Below are positions 39,463 through 48,608 of a stretch of DNA of 64,000 nucleotides, in pieces. Positions within the stretch are counted from its first letter, which is position 1. Every line of letters starts with the position of its first letter. The stretch comes from Enterococcus sp. MMGLQ5-1 (GTDB lineage: Bacteria; Bacillota; Bacilli; Lactobacillales; Streptococcaceae): NCBI RefSeq assembly GCF_013155265.1, contig NZ_JABJXU010000002.1, positions 124,001 through 188,000 of the forward strand, given 5' to 3'. Both the position numbers and the translations under genes were made by a program. The notes beneath the pieces are model-generated. The model saw only the letters and a program-made list of their open reading frames with translations, did no database searches and had not been told where the DNA came from.

Positions 39463-39486
39463 TTTACATAATTTTAATTATGTAAA
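39463..39486. promoter_or_regulatory. 24-bp palindrome TTTACA-N12-TGTAAA, site 3
   Basis: TTTACATAA and TTATGTAAA are perfectly inverted around TTTTAA. It lies 8 bp after the xerS stop, between convergent genes, where no promoter would be expected. A further half-site TTTACATAA follows at about 39506. Confidence 0.65.
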
Positions 39487-39517
39487 ACTAAAATATTAAC
39501 TTTTTTTACATAAAATT

Positions 39518-39587
39518 AAAACGAGAGGACTAATCTACTTTTAACTCAAATCAATTTTTGAGTTAAATGATTAATTCTCTCGTTTTT
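39518..39587. terminator. Bidirectional terminator between xerS and rbfA
   Basis: AAAACGAGAG (39518-39527) pairs with CTCTCGTTTT (39577-39586), enclosing a second stem TTAACTCAA/TTGAGTTAA. A-runs and T-runs flank it. It ends both xerS and the rimP-to-rbfA operon. Confidence 0.8.
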
Positions 39588-39593
39588 AAGCCT

Positions 39594-39944
39594 TTAATCC
39601 TGCTGATTTAATTTTTTCAGCATTTCATCAATCTTACTACCATATTGAACACTTTCATCTCTTTCAAAATGAATATCAGGTATTTTATAGACCTTCAAGC
39701 GTGCGCCTAGCTCTCGTTTAATCAAGCCGGTAGCTTTGTCTAGTCCTGCCTGTGTTTTATCTGCATCACTTGCTAAATCAGATAGAATACTATAGTAAAC
39801 AGTAGCCTGTGATAAATCACCAGTAACACGAACATCTGTTACTGTTACGCCTGAGGTACGTGGATCACGCACACGTTTATTCAAGATATCATTAATTTCA
39901 CGCATTAATTCGGTCGCAAGCTTCCGATCACGAAATTGTGCCAT
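39594..39944 (-). CDS. rbfA: Ribosome-binding factor A
   Basis: RbfA assists late maturation of the 30S subunit and 16S rRNA processing. The 116-residue protein begins [29 protein letters not shown] and has the KH-like region with [20 protein letters not shown]. It is the last gene of the rimP-nusA-ylxR-ylxQ-infB-rbfA operon, 27 nt after infB, and is followed by a terminator. Confidence 0.95.
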   Translation of the reverse strand: MAQFRDRKLATELMREINDILNKRVRDPRTSGVTVTDVRVTGDLSQATVYYSILSDLASDADKTQAGLDKATGLIKRELGARLKVYKIPDIHFERDESVQYGSKIDEMLKKLNQQD

Positions 39945-39971
39945 TTTACACCTCTATCTAGTAAATCTTTT

Positions 39972-42380
39972 TTATTTCTTAATTTCTACCATTTCAAACG
40001 CCTCAATAATATCATCAATCTTGACATCATTAAAGTTTTCAAGCATTGCGCCACCTTCGGTATTTAGTTTAAGCTCTTTTACATCGTCCTTGAAATGTTT
40101 CAAGGATGTAAAGCTACCTTCATAAATAACAACACCATCACGAATTAGACGAACACCTGCTTCACGTTTTAAGCGACCACTTGTAATATAAATTCCTGCA
40201 ATTGTACCAACCTTGGAAACCTTAAAGGTTTCACGAACGATAGCTTCTCCAATGATTTTTTCTTCATATTCAGGATCAAGTAAGCCGTTCATAGCTGTTT
40301 CAATTTCTTCAATTACCTTATAAATAATTCGGTGAAGACGAATATCAACTTCATCTGCTTCGGCTTGTACCTTAGCCTGTGGTGTTGGTCTAACATTAAA
40401 GCCAATGATAATCGCATTACTTGCTTCAGCCAAGGTTACATCAGATTCATTGATCGCCCCAACAGCCGAATGGACAATTTTTACCCGAACACCCTCTACT
40501 TCAATTTTTTGAAGTGATGCTGACAGAGCTTCCGCTGAGCCTTGAACATCAGCCTTGATAATAACATTAACTTCCTTGATTTCACCGTCTTTTAAGGTAT
40601 CAAATAGATTTTCTAAGGATACACGGCTTGAAATTTTACGATGCTCCATTAACGCACGTTTGGCACGTTCCTCGCCAGCAGCACGAGCAGATTTTTCATC
40701 CTCAAAGACCGCAAAGTGATCACCTGCTTGAGGGACATCATTTAAACCAGTAATTTCAACTGGCGCTGAAGGACCTGCATTCTTTTCGCGACGGCCAATA
40801 TCATTAGTCATCGTCCGGACACGCCCGAAGGTATTACCAACTACGATAGGATCACCAACACGCAGAGTACCTTGTTGAACTAAAAGTGACGCAACAGGTC
40901 CCTTGCCTTTATCTAGCTTAGCTTCAATTACTGTACCAATCGCATTTCGTGTCGGATCAGCCTTTAACTCTTCAACCTCCGCTAATAAGACAATATTTTC
41001 AAGTAATTCATCAATGTTTTGACCAAATTTTGCCGAAATTTCAACAAAGATAGTCTCCCCGCCCCAGCTTTCAGGAATTAATTCATATTCAGAAAGCTCT
41101 TGAATCACACGCTGTGGGTTTGCACCGGGCTTATCAATCTTGTTGACAGCGACAATAATAGGTACATTGGCAGCCTTCGCATGATTAATTGCCTCAATCG
41201 TTTGTGGCATTACACCATCATCTGCTGCAACCACCAAAACTGTAATATCAGTAATCGAAGCACCACGCGCACGCATTGAAGTAAAGGCAGCATGTCCTGG
41301 CGTATCCAAGAAAGTAATCGGTTTACCCGCAACCTTAATTTGGTAGGCACCAATATGCTGTGTAATACCACCAGCCTCACCGCTCGCAACACGAGACTTA
41401 CGCAAGGTATCCAATAAGGTTGTTTTACCATGGTCAACGTGTCCCATAATGGTTACAACAGGAGGTCTTTCTACAAGATTATCAGAATTAGCTGTGATTT
41501 CATCAAAGAATTTTTCGATATCAGCAATGTCTTCTTCAATCTTTTGCTCAGTTTCCATACCATAATCCATTGCCAGCAATTCAATCGTTTCAGCATCAAG
41601 CGATTGATTTTGCGTTGCCATAATACCCATTAAAAATAATTTTTTAACAATTTCAGCAGGCTCACGCTTGATTTTTTTGGCAATTTCAGCAACGGTCATG
41701 CCATCCGAGTATACAAATACCTTCGGCAATTCGTGGAATTTACGTGCTGGCACTGCAGGCTTATTACTAGCTGGCTGAAAATTCTTTTTACCTTTTTTAC
41801 CACGCTTACCTTTGTAATTTTGATTGCCTTGCTGGTATCGATTTTGATTATTATTACGGTTTTGATTAGAATTGCGATTTTGATTATTGTTACGATTGTT
41901 ATTGCTGTTATTATTACCAACCGTATTATTATTGCTTTGCTGATTGCGATTAGCATTATTATTGGTGTTTCGATTATTTTGGTTCTGCTTGTTGGCAGTA
42001 TTTGTTTGTTGTCGATTTTGATTATTTTGTGGTTTATTCAAATGATTCGCTTTCTGTTCAGTCCTTTGCTGCTGATTGCCTGAATGATTTTTAGCAGCCT
42101 GCTGAGGTTGGGAATTTTTTACTTCAAATTTTGCTGTTGTCTTCTGTGCATGTTTTGGTTGTTCAACAGTCTTCTTTTGATTGACTTGGGGGTTTGAATC
42201 AACTTTTTTGGCAATCGTCTTTGCCGGTTTAAAACTATTTTTGATTTGACTTGCCTGTGCCGAATCAACAGCACCCATATGATTCTTCACATCAATACCA
42301 AGCTGATGCGCTTTTTCAACCACTTCTTTACTCGCTTTATCGAGCTCTTTTGCGATTTCGTAGATTCTAATTTTTGTCAA
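39972..42380 (-). CDS. infB: Translation initiation factor IF-2
   Basis: IF-2 is the GTPase that brings initiator tRNA to the ribosome. I place the start at TTG 42380, giving [13 protein letters not shown], which matches the usual IF-2 N-terminus. AAGGTGG lies 5 nt upstream, whereas the in-frame GTG at 42395 has no ribosome-binding site. The G domain has GHVDHGKTT near residues 313-321, DTPGHAAF and NKID. Residues about 115-190 are an Asn/Gln/Arg low-complexity linker of unusual Asn content. The 802-residue length is normal for Bacilli. Confidence 0.95.
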   Translation of the reverse strand: MTKIRIYEIAKELDKASKEVVEKAHQLGIDVKNHMGAVDSAQASQIKNSFKPAKTIAKKVDSNPQVNQKKTVEQPKHAQKTTAKFEVKNSQPQQAAKNHSGNQQQRTEQKANHLNKPQNNQNRQQTNTANKQNQNNRNTNNNANRNQQSNNNTVGNNNSNNNRNNNQNRNSNQNRNNNQNRYQQGNQNYKGKRGKKGKKNFQPASNKPAVPARKFHELPKVFVYSDGMTVAEIAKKIKREPAEIVKKLFLMGIMATQNQSLDAETIELLAMDYGMETEQKIEEDIADIEKFFDEITANSDNLVERPPVVTIMGHVDHGKTTLLDTLRKSRVASGEAGGITQHIGAYQIKVAGKPITFLDTPGHAAFTSMRARGASITDITVLVVAADDGVMPQTIEAINHAKAANVPIIVAVNKIDKPGANPQRVIQELSEYELIPESWGGETIFVEISAKFGQNIDELLENIVLLAEVEELKADPTRNAIGTVIEAKLDKGKGPVASLLVQQGTLRVGDPIVVGNTFGRVRTMTNDIGRREKNAGPSAPVEITGLNDVPQAGDHFAVFEDEKSARAAGEERAKRALMEHRKISSRVSLENLFDTLKDGEIKEVNVIIKADVQGSAEALSASLQKIEVEGVRVKIVHSAVGAINESDVTLAEASNAIIIGFNVRPTPQAKVQAEADEVDIRLHRIIYKVIEEIETAMNGLLDPEYEEKIIGEAIVRETFKVSKVGTIAGIYITSGRLKREAGVRLIRDGVVIYEGSFTSLKHFKDDVKELKLNTEGGAMLENFNDVKIDDIIEAFEMVEIKK

Positions 42381-42442
42381 ATTTTCCACCTTCACTTTCG
42401 TAAATTTTGGAAACCAAGCTGTCTGTCGAAGGTAAATACCAC

Positions 42443-42739
42443 TTATAAAGTTTTAAATTTATTGGCAAATCCGCTATCCGTAATCGCGATAACCTTCCTT
42501 GCCCGACCAATAGCAGTCGATAATTCTTCAAATTCAAATTCGTTATTAACTGGAACTTGATAATATTTACTTTTATTTTCTATTTTCTTTTTAGTGGAAG
42601 GTCCAATGTTCTTAGCTAGAAAAATGTATTTTGCTTTTCCAGCTTGAATTGCTCTTATAACCAATTCTTCACCGCTAACTGTATTACCAGAGCGCTGAGC
42701 CATTCCAAGTAGACTTAGTTTCTTATTATTCATCATCAT
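42443..42739 (-). CDS. L7Ae/L30e-family ribosomal-associated protein YlxQ
   Basis: The 98-residue protein belongs to the L7Ae/L30e RNA-binding family ([40 protein letters not shown]). It is predicted to bind a kink-turn RNA. Three successive ATG codons begin the frame, and the start region overlaps the end of ylxR by about 14 nt, so translation is probably coupled. Its place between ylxR and infB is conserved in Firmicutes. Confidence 0.92.
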   Translation of the reverse strand: MMMNNKKLSLLGMAQRSGNTVSGEELVIRAIQAGKAKYIFLAKNIGPSTKKKIENKSKYYQVPVNNEFEFEELSTAIGRARKVIAITDSGFANKFKTL

Positions 42740-43031
42740 CTTTAAATAATTCTTGACGTGCTTTTAGGTGCGTCACATATTCAATTAATTCATTATAGAA
42801 TTCATCGCTGACTTTTGCTTCCAAAACACGACTTAAAATATCCTTTTTCTTTGCCATTTCAGCTTCTTTAGGCTCAATACCAATGTAAGCACCGCGTCCT
42901 GCTGCTTTTCCAGTTGGATCAATTGCCACAATGCCCTCTTTATTGCGTGTAATACGGATCAATTCTTTTTTAGGCAATTGTAGACCAGATACAACTGATT
43001 TTCTTAAAGGAATTTTTCGTTTTGCTTTCAA
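42726..43031 (-). CDS. YlxR (DUF448) RNA-binding protein
   Basis: The 101-residue protein starts with TTG at 43031 after GAGGAGG. It has the DUF448 hallmarks RKSVVSGLQLPKKELIRITRN and the RGAYIG loop. Family members bind RNA, and the Bacillus protein has been described as a modulator of RNase P (RnpM). The usual Cys of the family's first motif (R-x-C-V) is Ser here (RKSVVSG). It lies 3 nt after nusA. Confidence 0.92.
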   Translation of the reverse strand: MKAKRKIPLRKSVVSGLQLPKKELIRITRNKEGIVAIDPTGKAAGRGAYIGIEPKEAEMAKKKDILSRVLEAKVSDEFYNELIEYVTHLKARQELFKDDDE

Positions 43032-43034
43032 AGG

Positions 43035-44105
43035 CTATTCCTCCTCTGTAATCTCAGTTTCGGGTAAATAGTCAACTTCGCTTTCAGGCTTGATATCAAT
43101 TTTATAACCAGTCACTCTAGCTGCTAAGCGTGCATTTTGTCCACGTTTACCGATTGCTAATGACAATTGCGAATCAGGCACAATAACTGTCGCCGATTTC
43201 CCTTGGTCTTCATGTAAAATAACATCAATTACCTTAGCAGGATTTAGTGCGTTGGTAATAAAAATCCTTGGATCCTCATCCCAGGCAATGATATCAAGGT
43301 TTTCTCCCTTCAAATCATTGACAATCGTTTGTACTCGATTACCTTTAACCCCAACGATTGTGCCGACAGGATCAACACCTTCAAGGTGGCTTCTAACAGC
43401 AACCTTTGCTCTATCACCTGCTTCACGCGCAATATTAACGATTTCGACGGTACCATCAAAAACTTCAGGTACTTCTTTTTCAAACATTCGCTTAAGCAAA
43501 TCTGGATGAGAACGTGAGACAAAGACCTGAGGCCCCTTACTCGTATTTTCAACCTTATAAACATAAACATTGATTCGATCATGTGCATTATATTCTTCAT
43601 TTGGCATTTGATCTTTTTTAGATAGCACTGCTTCAATTTTACCCAAATTAACATAGATAAAACGATGATCCTTACGTTCAACAGTGCCTGTTAAAATTTC
43701 TTTTTCATATTGAGAATATTCATTATAAATGATTGAACGTTCTTCCTCACGTAAGCGTTGAACAACAACCTGTTTGGCAGTTTGTGCAGCAATTCGACCA
43801 AAATCCTTAGGTGTTACTTCAAATTTAATTTTATCGCCCAATTCATAATGCGGATTAATTTTTAAAGCCTCTTCAATTGAAATTTCTAATTGAGAATCAA
43901 AAACCTCTTCTGTAACCTCTTTAACGGCATAAACCTTAATCGTGCCACGTTTTTCATTAAATTTAACTTCAACATTTTGTGCCTGACCATAGTGTTTTTT
44001 ATATGCCGCAACTAAAGCATTTTCTAAAGTTTCGATTACAACTTCTTTTTTGATACCCTTTTCTTCTTCCAAAATATTTAGTGCATTGATTAATTCTTTA
44101 CTCAA
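43035..44105 (-). CDS. nusA: Transcription termination/antitermination factor NusA
   Basis: NusA binds RNA polymerase and modulates pausing and termination. The 356-residue protein has the N-terminal polymerase-binding domain (about 1-125), an S1 domain (about 135-200, with GTVERKDHRFIYVNLG) and two KH domains (GVKGNRVQTIVNDL and AIGKRGQNARLAARVTGY). It lacks the extra acidic repeats of enterobacterial NusA, as usual for Firmicutes. The start is TTG at 44105. It lies 17 nt after rimP. Confidence 0.95.
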   Translation of the reverse strand: MSKELINALNILEEEKGIKKEVVIETLENALVAAYKKHYGQAQNVEVKFNEKRGTIKVYAVKEVTEEVFDSQLEISIEEALKINPHYELGDKIKFEVTPKDFGRIAAQTAKQVVVQRLREEERSIIYNEYSQYEKEILTGTVERKDHRFIYVNLGKIEAVLSKKDQMPNEEYNAHDRINVYVYKVENTSKGPQVFVSRSHPDLLKRMFEKEVPEVFDGTVEIVNIAREAGDRAKVAVRSHLEGVDPVGTIVGVKGNRVQTIVNDLKGENLDIIAWDEDPRIFITNALNPAKVIDVILHEDQGKSATVIVPDSQLSLAIGKRGQNARLAARVTGYKIDIKPESEVDYLPETEITEEE

Positions 44106-44122
44106 TTTCTTTCGTCCTTATC

Positions 44123-44599
44123 TTAAAATTTAATCGCTAGTCTCGCTTTGGAGATTAGTTTTTTGGGAATCGTTACTGTTTTCGTACGTGTCTTATCAAG
44201 ATAAGACAGAACAATTTTTTCGTCGTTATTTTCTATCAGGTCACCCTCAAATATTTTCGCACCTTCAATTGCTTGATAGAGGCTGACATGGATATATTGA
44301 TTAAGTGCGCTTTCCCAATCAGCTGCTTTATTAATTGGTTTCTCAACGCCCGGGGACGCCACCTCCAGCATATAATGCTCTGGAAAAGGATCGGGTTTAA
44401 TTTGATCTAAAAGCGGTGCAATTTCTTCAGAAATATCTGCCGTATCATTTAATGTGATACCACCCGGTTTATCAATTAATATTCTCAAAATATAATCTTG
44501 ACCCATTTTTTCATATTCAACTGCTGATAGCTCAAATTCATGCTCCTCAATAATTGGTAAGACAAGCTCTGTCACCAAATTAATTATTTTTTGACTCAT
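44123..44599 (-). CDS. rimP: Ribosome maturation factor RimP
   Basis: RimP helps assemble the 30S subunit. The 158-residue protein has the N-terminal domain with LRILIDKPGGITLNDTADISEEI and the motif EVASPGVEKPI, both typical of the family. GGAGGTGAAG precedes the ATG. It is the first gene of the operon that runs through rbfA. The promoter and a possible attenuator lie in the 150 nt upstream. Confidence 0.95.
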   Translation of the reverse strand: MSQKIINLVTELVLPIIEEHEFELSAVEYEKMGQDYILRILIDKPGGITLNDTADISEEIAPLLDQIKPDPFPEHYMLEVASPGVEKPINKAADWESALNQYIHVSLYQAIEGAKIFEGDLIENNDEKIVLSYLDKTRTKTVTIPKKLISKARLAIKF

Positions 44600-44697
44600 A
44601 CTTCACCTCCAAAACACCTAATAAATCAAACTGCACAGATTTTCCATGATAATACCGCTTTCCTTTTTGACTCCTTCATCAAATAGGAAAAATGCAT

Positions 44698-44730
44698 AAA
44701 AAAGTGAGTCGCCTAAAGACCACTCACGTT
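44698..44730 (-). terminator. Leader attenuator-like hairpin upstream of rimP
   Basis: Read on the - strand, GTGAGT and ACTCAC arms enclose a short loop and are followed at once by TTTTTT. It lies about 20 nt after the predicted transcription start and 100 nt before rimP, inside the leader, so it could terminate the operon mRNA early. The stem is only 6 bp plus weak inner pairs. Confidence 0.55.
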
Positions 44731-44750
44731 CATTCTCAACATGTATTTGT

Positions 44751-44779
44751 ATTATAACAGAAATTTTGCTATTTTTCAA
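44751..44779 (-). promoter_or_regulatory. Promoter of the rimP-nusA-infB-rbfA operon
   Basis: On the - strand TTGAAA (44774-44779), a 17-bp spacer and a perfect TATAAT (44751-44756) form a strong sigma-A promoter. The rest of the 309-bp gap holds no convincing gene; an 84-codon open frame at 44618-44872 overlaps the promoter and lacks a ribosome-binding site. Confidence 0.82.
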
Positions 44780-44908
44780 TGCTTTTCTACCGCTAATAAT
44801 AATGATTAATACGACGCAGTTTATATAGCAGAAAAAAATAAGAAAATAAATTGTCAATATTAATAATAACAAAAAATAGGAATACTACTCCGTCGGTTAA
44901 GACAAGTA

Positions 44909-45679
44909 TTAACTTCTTAACCCACGTCCCTTTTCAATCAATCGCCAGCAAATACTGTATAAAACAATAACGAAAATAATTAAAACAGTGATTGATAAAG
45001 AAATTGGAACATCAATTAGACCGAGAAAGCCGTACCTAAATCCAGATATCATATAAACAATTGGATTAATTTTAGAAATAGCCTGCCAGAACGGTGGTAG
45101 CATTGAAATTGCATAAAAAACACCACCTAGGTAAGTTAACGGCTGTAAAACAAAGGTTGGAACAATCGATACATCATCAAAGGACCGGGCAAGGATACCG
45201 TTTAATAGACCAGCTAGCGAAAATAATATTGCAGTCATCATCAGGGTCACAAAAACAAATAACCATGAATAAACCTGTAACGGTACAAAAAGTAATGATA
45301 TTATTGTGACTAAAATTCCAACTAGAATACTTCTGCCAACACCACCAATCACAAAGCCCCAAATAATGACATGCGTTGGTACTGGTGCTACTAATATCTC
45401 TTCAATATTTTTTTGAAATTTTTGAGAAAAGAATGAGGAAGAAACATTTGAATAGGAGCTCGTGATGACGGACATCATAATTAATCCAGGCACAATAAAT
45501 GCAGTATACGAGAATCCAGACATTTCCCCAATACGTCCACCAATTAAATTGCCAAAAATAATAAAATAGAGTGATGTTGTAATGACAGGCGGCACCAAGG
45601 TTTGTAGCCAGATACGTAAATAGCGATTTGTCTCTTTAATGGCAAGGCTTTTTAATGCCGTAAAATATAAGTTAAACAT
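44909..45679 (-). CDS. ABC-2 type transporter permease (DrrB-like)
   Basis: The 256-residue protein has six membrane segments and the ABC-2 family layout (PGLIMMSVITSSYSNVSSSFFSQKFQKNIEEILVAPVP). With the ATPase gene that overlaps it by 8 nt it would form an exporter, most likely for a lipid, drug or polysaccharide. The substrate cannot be inferred from the sequence. It is not obviously linked in function to the neighbouring rimP operon. Confidence 0.87.
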   Translation of the reverse strand: MFNLYFTALKSLAIKETNRYLRIWLQTLVPPVITTSLYFIIFGNLIGGRIGEMSGFSYTAFIVPGLIMMSVITSSYSNVSSSFFSQKFQKNIEEILVAPVPTHVIIWGFVIGGVGRSILVGILVTIISLLFVPLQVYSWLFVFVTLMMTAILFSLAGLLNGILARSFDDVSIVPTFVLQPLTYLGGVFYAISMLPPFWQAISKINPIVYMISGFRYGFLGLIDVPISLSITVLIIFVIVLYSICWRLIEKGRGLRS

Positions 45680-46607
45680 GTTCAGCCTCCAGAGTATCTT
45701 TTTTTTCAGTAATACTTAAAAATAATTCTTCTAATCGATTGGACTTATTACGCATGGAGAGCACCTTAATATTCTGCTTAGAAAGCTGTTCAAATATGCT
45801 ATTAATGCCTTGATTACGTTCTACCTCTACTACTAAGGTTTGCGCATCTTCAAACGCATGCTTATAATTCACAATTTCAATTGCTTGATGATTAGGCGCT
45901 AAATCAAAAATAAACGTCTCAAACTGTAGCTTAGCTAACAAATCCTTCATACTCGTATTCTCAATTAGCTCGCCAGCTTGGATAATGCCAATATTTCGGC
46001 AAAGCATCTCCGCTTCTTCCAGATAATGCGTTGTCAAAATAATAGTTGTACCATTATCGTTTAATAATCTTAAATAATCCCACATCTCTCGCCTAAGCTC
46101 GATATCAACACCTGCTGTTGGCTCATCTAAGATCAATAAATGCGGCTCATGCATTAATGCGCGGGCAATCATTAAACGTCGTTTCATACCACCAGACAGC
46201 ATTCGTGCAGGCGAGTTCTTTTTTTTCCACAAGTTCGATTGCTTTAAATATTTTTCACTTCTAACGAGCGCTTCTTTTCTTGAAACACCGTAATAACCAG
46301 CCTGATTGACAACAATTTGTTCAACCGTCTCAAAGGGATTGAAATTAAATTCCTGGGGCACCAAACCGATTTGCTGCTTGGCATTAACTAATTCATGATC
46401 AATATCATAGCCAAAAACCTTTACTATTCCAGACGTTTTGTTTACAAGTGAGGTAATAATCCCAATCGCAGTTGATTTGCCAGCCCCGTTAGGTCCTAAT
46501 AAGGCATAAAAATCTCCTTTTTCGACAGTCAGATCAATTCCCTTTAATGCTTCCACGCCAGAATTATATCTTTTCTTTAAATCTTTAATTTCAAGAGCGT
46601 ATACCAT
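45672..46607 (-). CDS. ABC-2 type transporter ATP-binding protein (DrrA-like)
   Basis: The 311-residue ATPase has Walker A GPNGAGKST near residue 38, the signature LSGGMKRRL and Walker B LLILDEPTAGVD. The C-terminal 90 residues are the extra domain found in DrrA-type exporters. The stop lies inside the first codons of the permease gene. The unit is preceded by the NmrA-like gene with a 45-bp gap, so the three genes may be cotranscribed from the MerR-type promoter at 47482. Confidence 0.88.
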   Translation of the reverse strand: MVYALEIKDLKKRYNSGVEALKGIDLTVEKGDFYALLGPNGAGKSTAIGIITSLVNKTSGIVKVFGYDIDHELVNAKQQIGLVPQEFNFNPFETVEQIVVNQAGYYGVSRKEALVRSEKYLKQSNLWKKKNSPARMLSGGMKRRLMIARALMHEPHLLILDEPTAGVDIELRREMWDYLRLLNDNGTTIILTTHYLEEAEMLCRNIGIIQAGELIENTSMKDLLAKLQFETFIFDLAPNHQAIEIVNYKHAFEDAQTLVVEVERNQGINSIFEQLSKQNIKVLSMRNKSNRLEELFLSITEKKDTLEAEHV

Positions 46608-46652
46608 AGAATAACTTTCTCCTTAATCTAAAATAACATTTATCAATTGATT

Positions 46653-47321
46653 TTAAATCATTTCCCTTAAAGCTAATGCAATAGGCGTACTACCATTAAC
46701 TACGTCGAAATCCTTTTTGATTGTTTGCTCATTATTCAAAACCTCAATAATCACACTCACAACATCCGCACGAGATACCTCTGAAGCTTCAGTTAATTGA
46801 CCAATTTGAATATGTCCGGTTGCTTGATTATCTGTTAAACGACCTGGACGAATAATCGTATAGTCTAAGCCTGATTTTTTCAGCCATTCATCCGCATAAA
46901 ACTTGGCTGCACTATAATAGCCAAGTGACTTTACGGACTCTGGCACATGATTATCATGCCATAGGTTACTTGCAAATGAGCTGATAATGATAAAGCGCTC
47001 TATTTTCGACTCCTTAGCAGCTTTCATTGATTTGATGGCACCATCTAAATCAATTAATACTGTTTTATCAGCACCCGTATGTCCACCAGAGCCCGCGGTA
47101 AACACAACAGCTTCGATTTTATTTTTAATCATGAGCTTAGAGAGCGAGTCAACAGAGCTTTCCAGATTTCCTAATGCAGTCTCAACACCTTGACTTAATA
47201 AAGTTTGATACTGATTCGTTTGACGAACCATCGCTACAGGTGAAAAATTAGAATCACTTTGCATTTCAGATACCAATTGTCGTCCAATCTTTCCATTCGC
47301 ACCAATAATTAATACACGCAT
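46653..47321 (-). CDS. NAD(P)-binding protein, NmrA/atypical SDR family
   Basis: The 222-residue protein has an N-terminal Rossmann motif (MRVLIIGANGKIGRQL) and the YSAAKFYADEWLKKSGLDYTIIRPG segment of atypical short-chain dehydrogenases such as YwnB/NmrA. The Tyr and Lys of the classical YxxxK pair appear as YSAAK. It may be a redox-sensing or NAD(P)H-dependent protein. Its promoter has the features of MerR control, and a merR gene lies 378 bp upstream, reading the same way. Confidence 0.85.
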   Translation of the reverse strand: MRVLIIGANGKIGRQLVSEMQSDSNFSPVAMVRQTNQYQTLLSQGVETALGNLESSVDSLSKLMIKNKIEAVVFTAGSGGHTGADKTVLIDLDGAIKSMKAAKESKIERFIIISSFASNLWHDNHVPESVKSLGYYSAAKFYADEWLKKSGLDYTIIRPGRLTDNQATGHIQIGQLTEASEVSRADVVSVIIEVLNNEQTIKKDFDVVNGSTPIALALREMI

Positions 47322-47481
47322 TTATCATACCTCACTTCTTTTAATTCTATTATTCTAATCAAAACTAAAGCCTGTACTATTCTACCATTATCTTGTTATT
47401 TTTCATTTTTATCTGGTAAAAAGTAAAAAAAGGCCACTATACAGCCACATATTAATAAATCAAGCATTATACACAATCATA

Positions 47482-47512
47482 ATATTAATACTTAACCTCA
47501 AGGTTAAGTCAA
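47482..47512 (-). promoter_or_regulatory. MerR-type promoter and operator of the NmrA-like gene
   Basis: On the - strand TTGACT (47507-47512) and TAATAT (47482-47487) are 19 bp apart. A dyad ACTTAACCT/AGGTTAAGT (47490-47509) fills the spacer. The over-long 19-bp spacer with a central dyad is the hallmark of promoters untwisted by MerR-family activators. The rest of the 378-bp gap contains the merR terminator and a 150-nt AT-rich leader with no gene. Confidence 0.75.
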
Positions 47513-47620
47513 TAAAAATGATTAATTAATTTTAAATTTATTAATCGATTAATTATTAAATAAATATTCTAAAATCGAATAGCTATTATAAAATCACTAA
47601 AGTGACTGCAGCCCAAAAAA

Positions 47621-47660
47621 GCCCACTAAAACATTAATTAGAAGTTTTAGTGAGTTTTTT
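47621..47660. terminator. Terminator downstream of the merR gene
   Basis: CACTAAAAC (47624-47632) and GTTTTAGTG (47644-47652) arms have an 11-nt loop. On the - strand the stem is followed by GGGCTTTTTT, and a T-run also follows on the + strand, so it can work both ways. Confidence 0.75.
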
Positions 47661-47699
47661 ATTAATAATAAAATATACATAATTGATTTTAAGAGCGAT

Positions 47700-48107
47700 C
47701 TAAGGCTGATTTGCCTTCTTCCAATCTGATAGCCTCTTTTCAGATTGGCGCATTTTATCATGATCATAATCTTCAATTTTTCGGTCCAAACGCTTAATCG
47801 TGCTGCCAAGCGCCTCATACTTTTCAATTAATTTTGCTCGCTCATTAACTAAAATTGTTTTTCTATCATCAAGCGTAACATCACCAAGCTGATATAAGGA
47901 GGTGTACTGAATCAATGCTTCAACCGAAAGCCCCGAATTTCTCATACATTTGATAAATTCAACCCAATTTAAATCTTCATCTTGATAGTCTCTAACACCT
48001 CCATTTTTCCGATTAACTGGAGGAATTAGCCCAACACGTTCATAATATCTTAAGGTTACAGGTGTTAAATCCATCAAATCAGCAACTTTTGAAATATTCA
48101 TAATCAT
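47700..48107 (-). CDS. MerR-family transcriptional regulator
   Basis: The 135-residue protein has an N-terminal winged helix (ISKVADLMDLTPVTLRYYERVGLIPPVNRKNGGVRDYQDEDL) and a long C-terminal dimerisation helix with many charged residues. It is close to the AdhR/stress-type MerR group by length. No Cys cluster typical of metal sensors is present, though one Cys occurs at FIKCMRNSG. AAGGAG precedes the start. The dyad at 47490 is its likely binding site. Confidence 0.88.
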   Translation of the reverse strand: MIMNISKVADLMDLTPVTLRYYERVGLIPPVNRKNGGVRDYQDEDLNWVEFIKCMRNSGLSVEALIQYTSLYQLGDVTLDDRKTILVNERAKLIEKYEALGSTIKRLDRKIEDYDHDKMRQSEKRLSDWKKANQP

Positions 48108-48330
48108 TTCATCTCCTTAAAAAATTAACTATCTAATTTTTAAATAAAAACTAATATAAATAGTCTACAACTTTAAGGGATCAATCACAAATGTATCAAT
48201 AAGATGAATACAGAGAATATTGTTTCTTATCAATAAACAATGAACATATTATTACAAAATCACAAGAACAACTTAGCAATTTATTTTAACAATATTTCTT
48301 ATTTGAACTATTTTATTGCCAATTTTAAAC

Positions 48331-48588
48331 TTAGCCTGAGCCAATTTTTACAATCAGCAAAACTATTACTAATAAAATAATTAGGCAAACTAAACTGCTA
48401 TTTCTAAACTCTTTTTTTATTATTTTTTGTAATTTTTCTTCTTTTTCCTGCTGAAGCTGCTGTTTAAAATGCTCGTAATTTTGTTTAAAGACCAAAAACA
48501 AAAAAAGCAAACCTATTAACAAAGTCAATAATAAAAAGAAAGCAGTCACATGGTTATTAAAAAAAGAAGTATCTGTCGTACGTGGCAT
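48331..48588 (-). CDS. Small two-segment membrane protein of the glycosyltransferase cluster
   Basis: The 85-residue protein has two membrane segments (about 15-34 and 64-82) separated by a Gln/Glu/Lys-rich helix (QQLQQEKEEKLQKIIKKE). It starts 20 nt after the glycosyltransferase stop without a clear ribosome-binding site, so it may depend on coupling. I recognise no family. The 222 bp between it and merR hold no gene that I can see. Confidence 0.6.
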   Translation of the reverse strand: MPRTTDTSFFNNHVTAFFLLLTLLIGLLFLFLVFKQNYEHFKQQLQQEKEEKLQKIIKKEFRNSSLVCLIILLVIVLLIVKIGSG

Positions 48589-48608
48589 CGATATCGCTAG
48601 GCACTTTA

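Noticed and set aside
41733-42083. Hydrophobic 116-codon frame opposite infB
   Set aside because: It is the complement of the Asn-rich AAT repeats of IF-2, which read as Ile and Val; it has no start signals.
44618-44872. 84-codon frame upstream of rimP
   Set aside because: It overlaps the rimP promoter and leader hairpin and has no ribosome-binding site.
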